Below are positions 16,350-25,489 of a stretch of DNA of 49,645 nt, one piece after another. This stretch comes from UBA1765 sp045629945 (lineage in GTDB: Bacteria > Fibrobacterota > Fibrobacteria > Fibrobacterales > Fibrobacteraceae). The DNA is taken from positions 1-49,645 of the forward strand of contig JAZQSE010000003.1 in the NCBI GenBank assembly GCA_045629945.1, read 5' to 3'. The notes under the pieces were generated by a model, which was not told the DNA's origin, ran no database searches, and worked only from the letters and a program-made list of their open reading frames with translations. Every line of letters starts with the position of its first letter. The stretch's first letter is position 1. A program made the position numbers and the translations under genes.

Positions 16350-18065
16350 TTACATTTGACGGATAGGGAAAAGCCCTAGTAAGTCTAAAACATTTTCCAT
16401 CACGCATTGTGCGGATTGAACTAAATAAAGTCTAGACTTTTCTTCGGCACTTCCTAAAACTCTATCATTATGAATAAAGCGGTGAGCTGCTTCAGAAAGT
16501 TCTAACGCATATTGGGCAAGAACACTAGGCTCTTCCATTTCACAAGCACTTTCTACTCGCTCGCCTTTACGCGCCAAAAGCTTTATCAATTCATAAGCAG
16601 CATCATCTGTAAGTTGAGAAAAATCAACTTCTTCTTGTTTTACAACATAACCAGCTTTACGCATAATGCTACATAAACGAACATGAGCATTCTGAACATA
16701 CGGGCCTGTTGCGCCATCAAAACTTAAAGCTGAATCCCAATCAAACTTGACATCCATCAAACGACGATTTTTCAAATCATTGAATGTCAAAGCACTAATA
16801 CCAATTTGTCTTGCAATCAATTCTTTTTCGGGCAATTCTGGATTTTTTTCATCGATATAAGCAAGAATTTTCTTTTCTGCGGCTTCGATTACATCTCGCA
16901 AAAGACTTGCTGTTCCGGTACGAGTTTTTCCCTTTTCCCATTTACCATCTTCACTTTGTTGCAAAATGACACCAAATGGAATGTGAACCATATTTTCATA
17001 CCAATCACAACCCATTTTTTTCAAAGTATGGAACACTTGTTTAAAATGCAATGACTGGCCTAAATCAACAACATAAAGACAACGATTAAAATTGTATTCT
17101 TTTTTACGATAAAGGGCAGCTGCTAAATCTCTTGTAGCATACAAAGTGGAACCATCACTTTTGCGAATCAAGCAAGGAGGCAAATCAAATTCATCTAACA
17201 TCACCACATCGCGTTCTTGACTTTTTTCTAAAAGATTTTTTTCACGCAATTCATCAAGAACAGCAGGAATTTTATCTTCAAAAAAAGATTCGCCTGTATA
17301 ATGGTCAAATGAAACTCCCATCATATCGTAAATGCGCATCAATTCTTTTAAAGTTGCCGCTCTGAAAGCTAACCAAAGTTTTCTATAAAAAGAATCACCT
17401 TCTTCTAACTTTGTAAAAGCAGCACGCGCTTCATCTTCTAAACCAGGTTCTTCTTTAGAAGCCTTTGAAAAAGAAGCATAAAGAACGTTCAGTTCTTTCA
17501 CTGTTAAAGCATCTAGAGTCGCATCATCTGTTGGTAAATTTTCTCGCAAATACATGACAATGAGTTTACCAAAAGCTGTTCCCCAATCACCTAAATGATT
17601 TATGCGTTCTACAGAAAAACCATTCGCTTTGTAAATGCGAGAAAGGCTGTTCCCTATCATTGTAGAACGTAAATGATGAAACGCTAATTCTTTACCGATA
17701 TTTGGAGAACTGTAATCGATACAAACTGTTTTGCCATTCGATTCTTTATGACCATAAGAAAGGCCTTTACTTTCTATTTCAGACAAAACAGAACGGGATA
17801 AAAATTCTCTATCTATAAAAAAGTTCAAATAACCATTTACCGCTTCGACTTTTGAAAGCCCAAAAGGGAGCTGTATTTTTTCAGCAAGTTCTTCAGCGAT
17901 AATTTTAGGTGCTTTGCGGAGCGTTTTGGCAAGAACAAAACACGGCATCGTAAAATTACCATGAGTTGTATCTTGCGGAACAGTTAAAAGTTTAAGGACT
18001 TCTTCGCTAGAAATAGCACCTGTTTTTTCTAAAGCTTTTGCAATTTCTTTATCAAATGAGTTCAT
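16350..18065 (-). CDS. argS: Arginyl-tRNA synthetase
   Basis: A class I synthetase of 571 residues. The HIGH-equivalent region is SSPNIGKELAFHHLRST near residue 120. Further family blocks are RINHLGDWGTAFGKL, LYATRDLAAALYR, YVVDLGQSLHFKQVF, and the C-terminal anticodon-binding domain with GPYVQNAHVRLCSI. No KMSK sequence is needed in most ArgRS. ATG 18065 (MNSFDKEIAKALEK) is preferred because GGCGGA lies upstream; this start overlaps the last 14 bases of rsfS, so translation is likely coupled. It is the third gene of the LytR_C-rsfS-argS transcript. Confidence 0.95.
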   Translation of the reverse strand: MNSFDKEIAKALEKTGAISSEEVLKLLTVPQDTTHGNFTMPCFVLAKTLRKAPKIIAEELAEKIQLPFGLSKVEAVNGYLNFFIDREFLSRSVLSEIESKGLSYGHKESNGKTVCIDYSSPNIGKELAFHHLRSTMIGNSLSRIYKANGFSVERINHLGDWGTAFGKLIVMYLRENLPTDDATLDALTVKELNVLYASFSKASKEEPGLEDEARAAFTKLEEGDSFYRKLWLAFRAATLKELMRIYDMMGVSFDHYTGESFFEDKIPAVLDELREKNLLEKSQERDVVMLDEFDLPPCLIRKSDGSTLYATRDLAAALYRKKEYNFNRCLYVVDLGQSLHFKQVFHTLKKMGCDWYENMVHIPFGVILQQSEDGKWEKGKTRTGTASLLRDVIEAAEKKILAYIDEKNPELPEKELIARQIGISALTFNDLKNRRLMDVKFDWDSALSFDGATGPYVQNAHVRLCSIMRKAGYVVKQEEVDFSQLTDDAAYELIKLLARKGERVESACEMEEPSVLAQYALELSEAAHRFIHNDRVLGSAEEKSRLYLVQSAQCVMENVLDLLGLFPIRQM

Positions 18066-18471
18066 CAGAATCCGCCATAGTAGAAGATGCAGAAGAAACA
18101 AAATCGTTTTCGTTAAGCATTGTTATAACGCCATCGCTATACAAACGTTCTAAAGAAATTTCTTCTCGTTTTGTTTCTTCGAACAAATGAACCATCAAAT
18201 CAAGACCAGCATCAAAGATAGCCCAACGAACACCACTTTTGTATTCAACACCTAAAGAAGAAAGTTTTCTTGCTTTAAATTCTTTAGTCAATTCATTTAA
18301 AATAGCTTGCATTTGTGCTTCACTTTCACAAGTAGCAACTAAAAAGAAATCAGTAACATCTTTAATCCCGCGCAAATCCATAAGTTCTACGGTTTCTGCT
18401 CGCAATTGAAAAAGAATAGATGCAGCTAAGCTAACTGCTTCTGGGAGTTCTTCTTTATTGATTTCGTTCAT
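18052..18471 (-). CDS. rsfS: Ribosomal silencing factor RsfS
   Basis: The 139-residue Iojap-family protein binds ribosomal protein L14 and blocks subunit joining during starvation. Conserved blocks are DLRGIKDVTDFFLVATCES, YKSGVRWAIFDAGLDLMVHLFEE and REEISLERLYSDG. The start overlaps the stop of the lipoprotein gene as ATGA (18471-18468), and the end runs into argS. AGGA lies upstream of the ATG. The C-terminal tail beyond the core is acidic and serine-rich. Confidence 0.93.
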   Translation of the reverse strand: MNEINKEELPEAVSLAASILFQLRAETVELMDLRGIKDVTDFFLVATCESEAQMQAILNELTKEFKARKLSSLGVEYKSGVRWAIFDAGLDLMVHLFEETKREEISLERLYSDGVITMLNENDFVSSASSTMADSDELI

Positions 18472-18866
18472 AAGGAATCCTGTTGTATGATTTGTTCTAA
18501 ATCTCTGCCTATATAGACAGAAGCATCTACATAAGCTCTGTTATTTTGCACATGCAAGACATTGTTTGTTTTCAAAGCCTTCGCCAAAGGTTTTTCACCT
18601 TCCCAGCCTGGAGTGTGAATAACAAGAATTGTTTCTTCATAATTACGAAGTCTATCGTTACTCACCACCACGACATCAAAGCCTTGAGAGCGCAAATAAT
18701 TTTTCATTTTGGAAGCTGCATTATCAATACCGCAACTATTCAAAACTTGCACATCTCCAGGGTAAAAACGCTTTTCTACTTTTTTTTCAGGGACAATTTC
18801 TTCTTTGCATGCCCAAAGGCTAGAAAGCACAAAAAACAAGCTTGCTAATACAAAAAAACGCCGCAT
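18468..18866 (-). CDS. LytR C-terminal-domain lipoprotein
   Basis: A 132-residue predicted lipoprotein. The signal peptide MRRFFVLASLFFVLSSLWAC places the lipidated cysteine at residue 20. The mature part (VQVLNSCGIDNAASKMKNYLRSQGFDVVVVSND, then an ETILVIHTPGW strand) matches the LytR_C fold (PF13399-type), often seen on cell-wall proteins and frequently encoded next to rsfS. It lacks the LytR-CpsA-Psr catalytic domain. It starts the transcript that continues with rsfS and argS. Its exact role is unknown; an envelope location is likely. Confidence 0.82.
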   Translation of the reverse strand: MRRFFVLASLFFVLSSLWACKEEIVPEKKVEKRFYPGDVQVLNSCGIDNAASKMKNYLRSQGFDVVVVSNDRLRNYEETILVIHTPGWEGEKPLAKALKTNNVLHVQNNRAYVDASVYIGRDLEQIIQQDSL

Positions 18867-18911
18867 AATGTAAAGATAGCAATATTTTATTTTTCTACAA
18901 AAGGACTGATT

Positions 18912-18980
18912 GCTTTTTAAAGAAATCCTTTATAACGCTTACTTTATAAAACTCTCGGATTTGAAGTTTCTTTAAAAAGC
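18912..18980. repeat. 14-bp inverted repeat in the leader of the LytR_C-rsfS-argS operon
   Basis: GCTTTTTAAAGAAA at 18912-18925 is repeated exactly in inverted form at 18967-18980, 41 bases apart. Between the arms, on the minus strand, the octamer TTATAAAG occurs twice, 14 bases apart. The element lies 46-114 bases upstream of the lipoprotein start and could be a promoter or operator region or a small mobile remnant. The stretch 18867-19014 holds no gene. Confidence 0.5.
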
Positions 18981-19014
18981 TTTAAACAAGGCATAAAAAA
19001 GGTATTTTCTCATA

Positions 19015-19051
19015 CAAAAATCCCCCGAAAGTTGTTTCAACTTTCGGGGGA
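19015..19051 (-). terminator. Terminator of the basic-protein gene
   Basis: A perfect 14-bp GC-rich stem (19021-19034 with 19038-19051) closes a TTT loop. On the minus strand a short T run follows. It lies 17 bases beyond the stop codon at 19068. Confidence 0.9.
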
Positions 19052-19067
19052 GTTTTAGTCATTAAAC

Positions 19068-19358
19068 TTACTTTTTAGAAGCAAATTTCTTGTTAGCTTC
19101 AAGAACTTTTGGGTCTGACTGAGCATCGCGAATTTGCTTTTTAATGCGTTCGTCACGACTTTTCTGGATTTTCTTTGCCAAATCTGGGAACAAGGCCCCG
19201 ATAGAATCACTGAAAACTTCTGGTTTCTTAGCAGCTACAGGTTTCTTTGCTCCAGAACGAGAACGCTTCTTTTTGGGAGCAGCTTTCTTAGGAGCTTTTT
19301 TTGCTTCTTTAGGCTTATTTTCGACTACTTCCACTGTTTTTGCTTCTTTTTCTGACAT
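19068..19358 (-). CDS. Small Lys/Ala-rich basic protein of unknown function
   Basis: A 96-residue protein in three parts: an acidic-mixed start (MSEKEAKTVEVVENK), a Lys/Ala/Pro-rich tract at about residues 16-45 (KEAKKAPKKAAPKKK, RSRSGAKKPVAAKK), and a helical end with DSIGALFPDLAKKIQKSRDE. The basic tract recalls histone H1-like or other nucleic-acid-binding tails, and the end may form a helical bundle. No family is recognised. It is a single-gene unit with its own strong terminator, which suggests good expression. A DNA- or ribosome-binding role is inference. Confidence 0.78.
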   Translation of the reverse strand: MSEKEAKTVEVVENKPKEAKKAPKKAAPKKKRSRSGAKKPVAAKKPEVFSDSIGALFPDLAKKIQKSRDERIKKQIRDAQSDPKVLEANKKFASKK

Positions 19359-19447
19359 ATGAACCTCTTCGTCTAAGTTTATGAACGCTGCGTAATTTAG
19401 AAAAAATTTCTTTGCATTCGGGAAAAAATATGAAAATAGTTTATTAT

Positions 19448-21304
19448 TTAATGATTATCAAGCCAATGCATCAAAACTGTAATATCAACCGGGCGGATTC
19501 CAGGCACTCTTGAAGCCTGTCCAAGCGTCAAAGGCTTAGCTTGCGACAATTTTTGCCTGGATTCAATACTCAAAGCCTGAATCGACATATAATCCATATT
19601 TTCATCTAAACGGACTTTTTCCACTTTACGCTGTTCTCTGATTTCCTTTTCTTGTCGTTCAAAGAAACCGGCATAAAGTTCTTCGGACAATAAAAAGAGT
19701 TTATCGCGACGAGAAAGTGAAACTTCTGGGAAAGCCACCTTAAAAAATAATTCAGGATCAACACCCGGACGCCTTAAAACAGTTGCCCAACGGGTGCGCT
19801 CAGAAACACTTGCTTGGCCCAAACCTTCAATAATTTCATTAATTTGTTCTGGAGTTCCAGATTCATTCTTTAAGCGTGCACGCAAGTTTTCAAGTTCATT
19901 CTGTTTTGCTTTATAAATAGCAAACTCGTCATCTGAAATCATTCCGATTTCATGAGCTTTTGTTTTTAACCTGGCTTCTGCATTATCTGAACGCAAATAA
20001 AGCCTGTATTCGGCACGACTGGTAAACATTCTATAAGGTTCATCTAAAAGCGTATTGACTAAATCATCAACCATAACACCGATATAACTCTCAGAACGTC
20101 CTAAAATAAACGGAGCTTCGCCTTTAATTTTTAATGCGGCATTAATACCAGCCATTAAACCTTGACCAGCCGCTTCTTCGTAACCACTGGTGCCACAGAC
20201 TTGCCCGGCAAAATAAAGGCCAGAAATTGTCTTACTTTCAAGCGTTGGGAAAAGAGAAGTAGCGTCAACAGAATCGTATTCTACTGCATAACCAATTTGA
20301 CAAACTCTTGCTCTAGAAAGCCCTGGAATGGTATGGAGTGCAGCAAGCTGTATATCAGCCGGCAAACTTGAACTAAAACCATTTACGTAAATACGACCTA
20401 TAGAAGATGTTTCTGGTTCTAAAAATAACTGGTGACCATCTTTGTCGCCAAAGCGATTGATTTTATCTTCAATACTTGGGCAATATCTAGGCCCTTTCCC
20501 TTTGATAATCCCTGAAAACATTGGGCTATCTTTAAAACCAGAACGTAAAATATCATGCGTTTTTAATGTTGTCCGCGTGACCCAACAAACAGCATCATTA
20601 TTTAAAGCGTGTGTGGTCGAATCACTAAACGGCCACGGGTCAATGTCACCATGTTGGACTTCACATTCAGAGAAATCAACTGTATCAGGGTCAATACGAG
20701 AAGGAGTCCCTGTTTTTAAACGGCGTAAAGGCACTTTTAAACTAGAAAGCGTTTTTGAAAGAGCGTCTGCTGAAGGTTCACCCACTCGCCCACCAACACT
20801 TTCTAATAAACCCGTATACATTTTTGATGCTAAAAATGTACCACTTGTAATAATAAGTGCTTTGGTTAAAAATTTTCTACCATCTGCCAAAAGAATTTCT
20901 GTTTTCTGCAAAAATGGTGAAAAAGAAGCGAGTTCTCCTTCTAAAAGGTCTAAGCCAGAAAATGATTCTAAAGTTTCTCTTGCACACTTGGAATAAAAAT
21001 CCATATCGCATTGTGCGCGAGGACCCCAAACAGCCGGACCTTTACTTTTATTGAGCATTCTGAACTGAATGCCAGCCTTATCGGTGAGTTTTCCCATTAA
21101 CCCACCAAGAGCATCAATGTCGCGAACAATCTGACCTTTAGCTACACCACCTACTGCCGGGTTACAAGACATGCGACCAATGGCTTCTATACTCATTGTC
21201 AATAAGGCTGTTTTTACCCCAAGACGATAAGCCGCATGGGCAGCCTCTATACCAGCATGACCACCACCGACAACAACAACATCGTATTCCGCAGAAAACG
21301 GCAT
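19448..21304 (-). CDS. mnmG: tRNA uridine-5-carboxymethylaminomethyl modification enzyme MnmG (GidA)
   Basis: With MnmE, this FAD enzyme forms cmnm5U at the wobble base of several tRNAs. The protein has 618 residues, the family norm. The dinucleotide-binding motif is VVVGGGHAGIEAAHAA at the start. Signature blocks are SCNPAVGGVAKGQIVRDIDALGG, RLKTGTPSRID, GPRYCPSIEDKINRF, FAGQVCGTSGYEEAAGQGL, and the C-terminal MnmE-binding end ASRVPGIRPVDITVLMHWL. It starts one base after the thioredoxin-fold lipoprotein gene stops, so the two are one transcript. Confidence 0.97.
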   Translation of the reverse strand: MPFSAEYDVVVVGGGHAGIEAAHAAYRLGVKTALLTMSIEAIGRMSCNPAVGGVAKGQIVRDIDALGGLMGKLTDKAGIQFRMLNKSKGPAVWGPRAQCDMDFYSKCARETLESFSGLDLLEGELASFSPFLQKTEILLADGRKFLTKALIITSGTFLASKMYTGLLESVGGRVGEPSADALSKTLSSLKVPLRRLKTGTPSRIDPDTVDFSECEVQHGDIDPWPFSDSTTHALNNDAVCWVTRTTLKTHDILRSGFKDSPMFSGIIKGKGPRYCPSIEDKINRFGDKDGHQLFLEPETSSIGRIYVNGFSSSLPADIQLAALHTIPGLSRARVCQIGYAVEYDSVDATSLFPTLESKTISGLYFAGQVCGTSGYEEAAGQGLMAGINAALKIKGEAPFILGRSESYIGVMVDDLVNTLLDEPYRMFTSRAEYRLYLRSDNAEARLKTKAHEIGMISDDEFAIYKAKQNELENLRARLKNESGTPEQINEIIEGLGQASVSERTRWATVLRRPGVDPELFFKVAFPEVSLSRRDKLFLLSEELYAGFFERQEKEIREQRKVEKVRLDENMDYMSIQALSIESRQKLSQAKPLTLGQASRVPGIRPVDITVLMHWLDNH

Positions 21305-21305
21305 A

Positions 21306-22502
21306 TTACTTTTTAAGAAGTGCTGCGATATCAGCCTTTACAGAATCCAGTTCTTTTTCAAAAGACTTGTAGATTTTGTAAGAAGCGTCCGGAGAAACAA
21401 GATAAACTTTTGGGACATAACCATCGCTATAAAGTTCACCAAATTGACGAGCTTCATCAAGTAAAACCGGAATATCCAACTTGGTATTTTCCATAAATTG
21501 GCGGATACCTTTTTTAGAATTACTACCTGAAGCAATAGCTATTGCAGAAAGACCTTGTTCTTTATAAGCTTGTGCTAATTTAGCGACTTCTGGAGCTGCG
21601 TGCTGACAATGCCCACAAGTGGCTGAGAAATAGAAAATCATTAAAGGCTTACCCGCAAAAGCTTGTAAATCCGTTGCTTTAACAGTCACTCCTTCCATTT
21701 TAACAGCAAAATTCATTTTAGCAGGCATACCATCTGCTAAAGTATCGCCACGAAGTGGAGCAATTTCTGCTTTTAATTTTTCTTCTGCGGCTTTAGCTTC
21801 TTCCATTTTCTTTTTCTGAATATTTTGCATGTGTTCAGTAAAGCGTTTACCAATAGCATCTACAGAATCTTTAGGGAACACACCTTTATAAGAAGAATCC
21901 TGAGCACTCTTGTAACCATCAGCAATACCTTCTCTGAAAGCCATATCAGAAAGTTTCATTTCTGATTGCAAACCGAGGTTAAAGAACTGGTTGTAGAAGT
22001 TCACACCAAACATGTAAGAAAAGTGTTCAATGCCAGATGATGTCGAATCGATTTTAACTGCTTTTCCTGTTACTTTTGGAGCTTCAGCTCTAGGCAAAGC
22101 TTTTAAACTAGAATCAACATAAGCTCGCAATTGTTCTGGAGCCATAGAAGCACGCTTTGCCGAATCAGGTTGAATGGAACCCATACGACTTTGTGCTTTA
22201 GAAGAATAGATTCGAGAAATGCTTTGCAACTGGACTTCATTCAACTGAAGTTTCTTGGTTGAATCACCATTCATAACGTAAGCGTCTTCAAAGCCTTGCA
22301 TAAGTGCATCATAAGAAATACCTTCACCCACTTGATAAGGGACAAAAGCAAACAAATGGTGTGACAACTGCATCCCGAACAAGTAAGCCATTTTTTCTGT
22401 ATCCGGAGAAGTAAAACCTACTTTTGCGGCAGGTGTTTTTTGTTCATTACAAGCAGTAAATGCAAGTGATAAAGCTAAACCTAATAAAAGACGCTTTTTC
22501 AT
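21306..22502 (-). CDS. Lipoprotein with two FKBP_N-like domains and a C-terminal thioredoxin domain
   Basis: A 398-residue predicted lipoprotein (MKKRLLLGLALSLAFTAC, lipid cysteine 18). Two segments resemble the helical dimerisation domain found before FKBP-type prolyl isomerases: residues about 36-110 (KMAYLFGMQLSHHL, DALMQGFEDAYV) and 160-235 (HFSYMFGVNFYNQF, MAFREGIADGY). A charged coiled coil (KKKMEEAKAAEEKLKAE) leads to a TlpA/AhpC-like thioredoxin domain with SATCGHCQHAAPEVAKL; the CGHC pair lies near residue 295. The isomerase catalytic domain is absent. It probably works as an envelope thiol-disulfide enzyme with a chaperone-like dimer base. It is transcribed ahead of mnmG. Confidence 0.82.
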   Translation of the reverse strand: MKKRLLLGLALSLAFTACNEQKTPAAKVGFTSPDTEKMAYLFGMQLSHHLFAFVPYQVGEGISYDALMQGFEDAYVMNGDSTKKLQLNEVQLQSISRIYSSKAQSRMGSIQPDSAKRASMAPEQLRAYVDSSLKALPRAEAPKVTGKAVKIDSTSSGIEHFSYMFGVNFYNQFFNLGLQSEMKLSDMAFREGIADGYKSAQDSSYKGVFPKDSVDAIGKRFTEHMQNIQKKKMEEAKAAEEKLKAEIAPLRGDTLADGMPAKMNFAVKMEGVTVKATDLQAFAGKPLMIFYFSATCGHCQHAAPEVAKLAQAYKEQGLSAIAIASGSNSKKGIRQFMENTKLDIPVLLDEARQFGELYSDGYVPKVYLVSPDASYKIYKSFEKELDSVKADIAALLKK

Positions 22503-22658
22503 AAAAACTCCTTAAAAAACAATTCCTTTCAGAATATGTTTCTAGTTAACAGCAGAAATTTAGCAAAAGAGAGAAAAAGAACTTTATGGAAACAAAAAAA
22601 TTTCTAGTTTTTCTCCAAAATTTTACGCTTTGCAAAATATTTTCAAAGGTTATGTTTT

Positions 22659-24356
22659 ATGAAACTTTCTAAATACTTCTATACAACGCTTCGTGAAATC
22701 CCAAGCGACGCCACAATGCCAAGCCATATTTTCTTAATGCGCGGTGGCTATATCAAGCCTCTTTCAACTGGTATTTACAGCACTCTCCCAATGGGTTTTA
22801 GAGTTTTACAAAAAATCCAGAATTTGATCCGCGAAGAAATGAATGCTATTGGCGGTATGGAAGTAGATTTACCTGTTGTACAAACGGCTGAACTCTGGAG
22901 CGAATCTGGGCGTTATACTGCAATTGGCGAAGAATTGCTCCGCTTTAATGACCGCAATAATCACAAAATGGTTCTTGCAATGACGCACGAAGAAGCCATG
23001 ACTGACCTTGCTCGCTATGTTCTTTCAAGCTACAAGCAACTTCCGTTTATGCTTTACCAATTTAAAACTAAGTATCGCGATGAAGCTCGTGCTAGAGGCG
23101 GTTTAATTCGCGTGCGTGAATTTTTAATGAAAGATGCTTATAGTTTTCACGCAACTCCAGAAGATTTAGACAAGCATTACGAAGAAGAATACAACGCTTA
23201 TTTACGCATTTTTAGAAAAGTAGGCATTGAACCTGTTGTTGTTCAATCTGACACAGGCATTATGGGTGGTAAAATCGCTCACGAATTTATGCTTGATACT
23301 CCAAATGGCGAAGATTATTTGATTCTTTGTAAAAAATGCGGCTACCAAGCAAACCGTGAAATCGCGGCCTTTAAACGCGAAACTTATCAAGGTGACGCAA
23401 ACGCAATGCCAGAAAAAGTGGCAACTCCAAATGCACAGAGTATTGAAGAAGTTTCGACCTTCTTGAATATTACTCCTGAAGCTACTGCTAAATGTGTGTT
23501 CTTTGCTATTGATGAAAAATTAGTCACTTGTATGGTTCCTGGGCAATTAGAAGTTTCAGAAACCAAACTTCGCAATTTGCTTAAAACTAAAGAACTTATT
23601 CCGGCTGACGAATCTTTAATCAGACAATGCGGTATGGTTCCTGGTTATGCAAGCCCGATTGGCGCAAGTGAAGATATGATTCTTGTTATTGACTCTGCGC
23701 TTGAAAACGCTAGCGACCTTGTCATGGGAGCAAACGAAGAAGGTTTCCATTACAAACATTGCACACCAAAACGCGATTTTAAAAACTACCAAGTTGCAGA
23801 TATTGCAGAAGCTAGTTCCATTTGCACATGCCCACATTGCGATTCTAAATTGACAGAAACTCGCGGCATTGAACTTGGAAATATTTTCAAGTTAGGCACA
23901 AAATTTTCTGAAAGCATGAATGCTAAATTCCTTACTGCTGATAAGGGTTCCTTGCCAGCAGTAATGGGTTGTTACGGTATTGGTGTTGGGCGTTTAATGG
24001 CTAGTGTTGTTGAAAATTCTCATGACGACTTCGGACCTATCTGGCCAAAATCCATTGCTCCGTTCCAAGTTGAAATTATCCCAATCGGTAAAGATGACGT
24101 TGTCAAAGAAAAAGCAGAAGAACTTTTAAATGCACTTGAAAGCGAAGGCTTTGAAGTGCTCCTTGACGACAGAGAAGAACGCCCGGGTGTAAAATTCAAA
24201 GACGCTGATTTGTGGGGAATACCTATTCGAATTGCTGTTGGAGCGAAAGGCCTTGCTAGTGGCGAAGTGGAATGGAAATTCCGCCATGAAAAAGAAATGG
24301 CTATGGTAAAACTTGAAGAGGTTGTAACCAAAGTCCAAGAATTCTACAAAGACTAA
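22659..24356 (+). CDS. proS: Prolyl-tRNA synthetase, bacterial type
   Basis: A class II synthetase of 565 residues, the length of bacterial ProRS with the inserted editing domain. Visible blocks are MRGGYIKPLSTGIYSTLPMGFRV, the motif 2 region YRDEARARGGLIRVREFLMKDAYSFH, the editing-domain insert at about 230-380, and the C-terminal motif 3 and anticodon domain (GCYGIGVGRLMASVVE; DDREERPGVKFKDADLWGIP). It is a single-gene unit divergent from the lipoprotein-mnmG pair and ends at a strong terminator. Confidence 0.96.
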   Translation: MKLSKYFYTTLREIPSDATMPSHIFLMRGGYIKPLSTGIYSTLPMGFRVLQKIQNLIREEMNAIGGMEVDLPVVQTAELWSESGRYTAIGEELLRFNDRNNHKMVLAMTHEEAMTDLARYVLSSYKQLPFMLYQFKTKYRDEARARGGLIRVREFLMKDAYSFHATPEDLDKHYEEEYNAYLRIFRKVGIEPVVVQSDTGIMGGKIAHEFMLDTPNGEDYLILCKKCGYQANREIAAFKRETYQGDANAMPEKVATPNAQSIEEVSTFLNITPEATAKCVFFAIDEKLVTCMVPGQLEVSETKLRNLLKTKELIPADESLIRQCGMVPGYASPIGASEDMILVIDSALENASDLVMGANEEGFHYKHCTPKRDFKNYQVADIAEASSICTCPHCDSKLTETRGIELGNIFKLGTKFSESMNAKFLTADKGSLPAVMGCYGIGVGRLMASVVENSHDDFGPIWPKSIAPFQVEIIPIGKDDVVKEKAEELLNALESEGFEVLLDDREERPGVKFKDADLWGIPIRIAVGAKGLASGEVEWKFRHEKEMAMVKLEEVVTKVQEFYKD

Positions 24357-24385
24357 ACCAAATTCCTTTGGATTTCTCTATTCTT

Positions 24386-24415
24386 TAAAACGCCCCGAAA
24401 TGGGGCGTTTATTTT
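24386..24415 (+). terminator. Terminator of proS
   Basis: The stem AAACGCCCC/GGGGCGTTT around GAAAT is followed by TATTTTG. It lies about 30 bases after the proS stop. Confidence 0.9.
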
Positions 24416-24420
24416 GTATA

Positions 24421-24452
24421 AAAAAAGACAAGCTAAAAAACCTGTCTTTTTT
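24421..24452 (-). terminator. Terminator of mdh
   Basis: AAAAGACA and TGTCTTTT pair across a 12-base loop, flanked by A and T runs on both sides. It lies 18 bases past the mdh stop on the minus strand and sits next to the proS terminator in this convergent gap. Confidence 0.75.
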
Positions 24453-24469
24453 ATTTTTGAAAAAGTGAA

Positions 24470-25414
24470 TTAGGTGTTTGCGTCAACCCATTCAGCGTTT
24501 TTCTTAACAGCTTCAACAGACTTGTCAAAAGCAGCTTGTTCAGATTCTGTCATTTTCACTTCGAAAATCTTTTCTACACCGTTACCACCAATGATAACAG
24601 GAACGCCGCAATAAAGGCCGTTTACACCATATTCGCCATTGAGCATTACTGCGCAAGTGAGAACGCTCTTCTTGTCGAGAAGGTAAGCTTCTGCCATTTT
24701 GATAGCAGAAAGACCTGGGCTGTAGAAAGCAGAACCGCGAACGAGAAGTTCAACAATTTCGCCACCAGCATTAGCAGTGCGGGCTGCGATGCGGTCAAAT
24801 GTTTCTCTGTCCATAAGTTGTGGGAGTGGAATACCGCCGACAGAAACACATTCATAAAGGCTAACCATAGTGTCACCATGACCGCCCATAACGATAGCTT
24901 TAACATCGTCAGCAGAAACGCCAAGTTCCATTGCTACAAAGCAAGCAAGGCGAGAAGAATCAAGTACACCAGCCATACCTACAACGCGGTTAGATGGGAA
25001 ACCTGTAACTTTCTGCATGTTGTAAACCATTGCATCAAGAGGGTTTGTGATAACAATAACAAAAGCTTCAGGAGCGTGTTGCTTGATAGCTTCACCAACA
25101 GTTTTAATAACACCGCAGTTAATACCAAGAAGGTCATCACGGCTCATGCCAGGCTTACGTGGAACACCAGCAGTTACGATAACAACGTCTGCACCAGCAA
25201 GGTCAGCATAATCTGTAGAACCAGTTAAGTTTACAGAAGAATTGATAACGGAACGACCTTCCATAATATCAAGGGCTTTACCCTTTGGCATGCCTTCAGT
25301 CTGAGGAATATCGATAAGAACGACATCGCCCAAGCCTTTTTGAGCAAGAACAAGAGCCATAGTACCGCCAATCTGGCCAGCACCAACCAAAGCAATTTTC
25401 TTTCTAGAAATCAT
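24470..25414 (-). CDS. mdh: Malate dehydrogenase
   Basis: The enzyme interconverts malate and oxaloacetate with NAD. At 314 residues it is of the LDH-like type. Seen in sequence: the Rossmann motif VGAGQIGGTMA, the VIVTAGVPRKPGMSRDDLL loop whose Arg (not Gln) marks malate rather than lactate use, ITNPLDAMVYNM, and the active-site VMGGHGDTMV. In Fibrobacter-like organisms it serves the reductive branch that makes succinate, which is known for the genus and inferred here. AAAGGA lies upstream of the ATG. The gene is read alone, with its own flanking terminators. Confidence 0.95.
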   Translation of the reverse strand: MISRKKIALVGAGQIGGTMALVLAQKGLGDVVLIDIPQTEGMPKGKALDIMEGRSVINSSVNLTGSTDYADLAGADVVIVTAGVPRKPGMSRDDLLGINCGVIKTVGEAIKQHAPEAFVIVITNPLDAMVYNMQKVTGFPSNRVVGMAGVLDSSRLACFVAMELGVSADDVKAIVMGGHGDTMVSLYECVSVGGIPLPQLMDRETFDRIAARTANAGGEIVELLVRGSAFYSPGLSAIKMAEAYLLDKKSVLTCAVMLNGEYGVNGLYCGVPVIIGGNGVEKIFEVKMTESEQAAFDKSVEAVKKNAEWVDANT

Positions 25415-25489
25415 AGGTTATCCTTTTAAAAAGGTTCTGTTTTAAAGACAAGTGTATAGATAGAAAATTATTGATTAAGAAAAAAGATT

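Noticed and set aside
15975..16407. Open frames on the minus strand downstream of argS and typA
   Set aside because: They are made of repeat block C and the argS terminator region, with no protein-like features.
20442..20996. 184-codon open frame on the plus strand opposite mnmG
   Set aside because: It is antisense to conserved mnmG coding sequence, without domain or start signal.
24536..25228. 230-codon open frame on the plus strand opposite mdh
   Set aside because: It is antisense to a clear malate dehydrogenase and has no recognisable domain; it is a codon-bias shadow.
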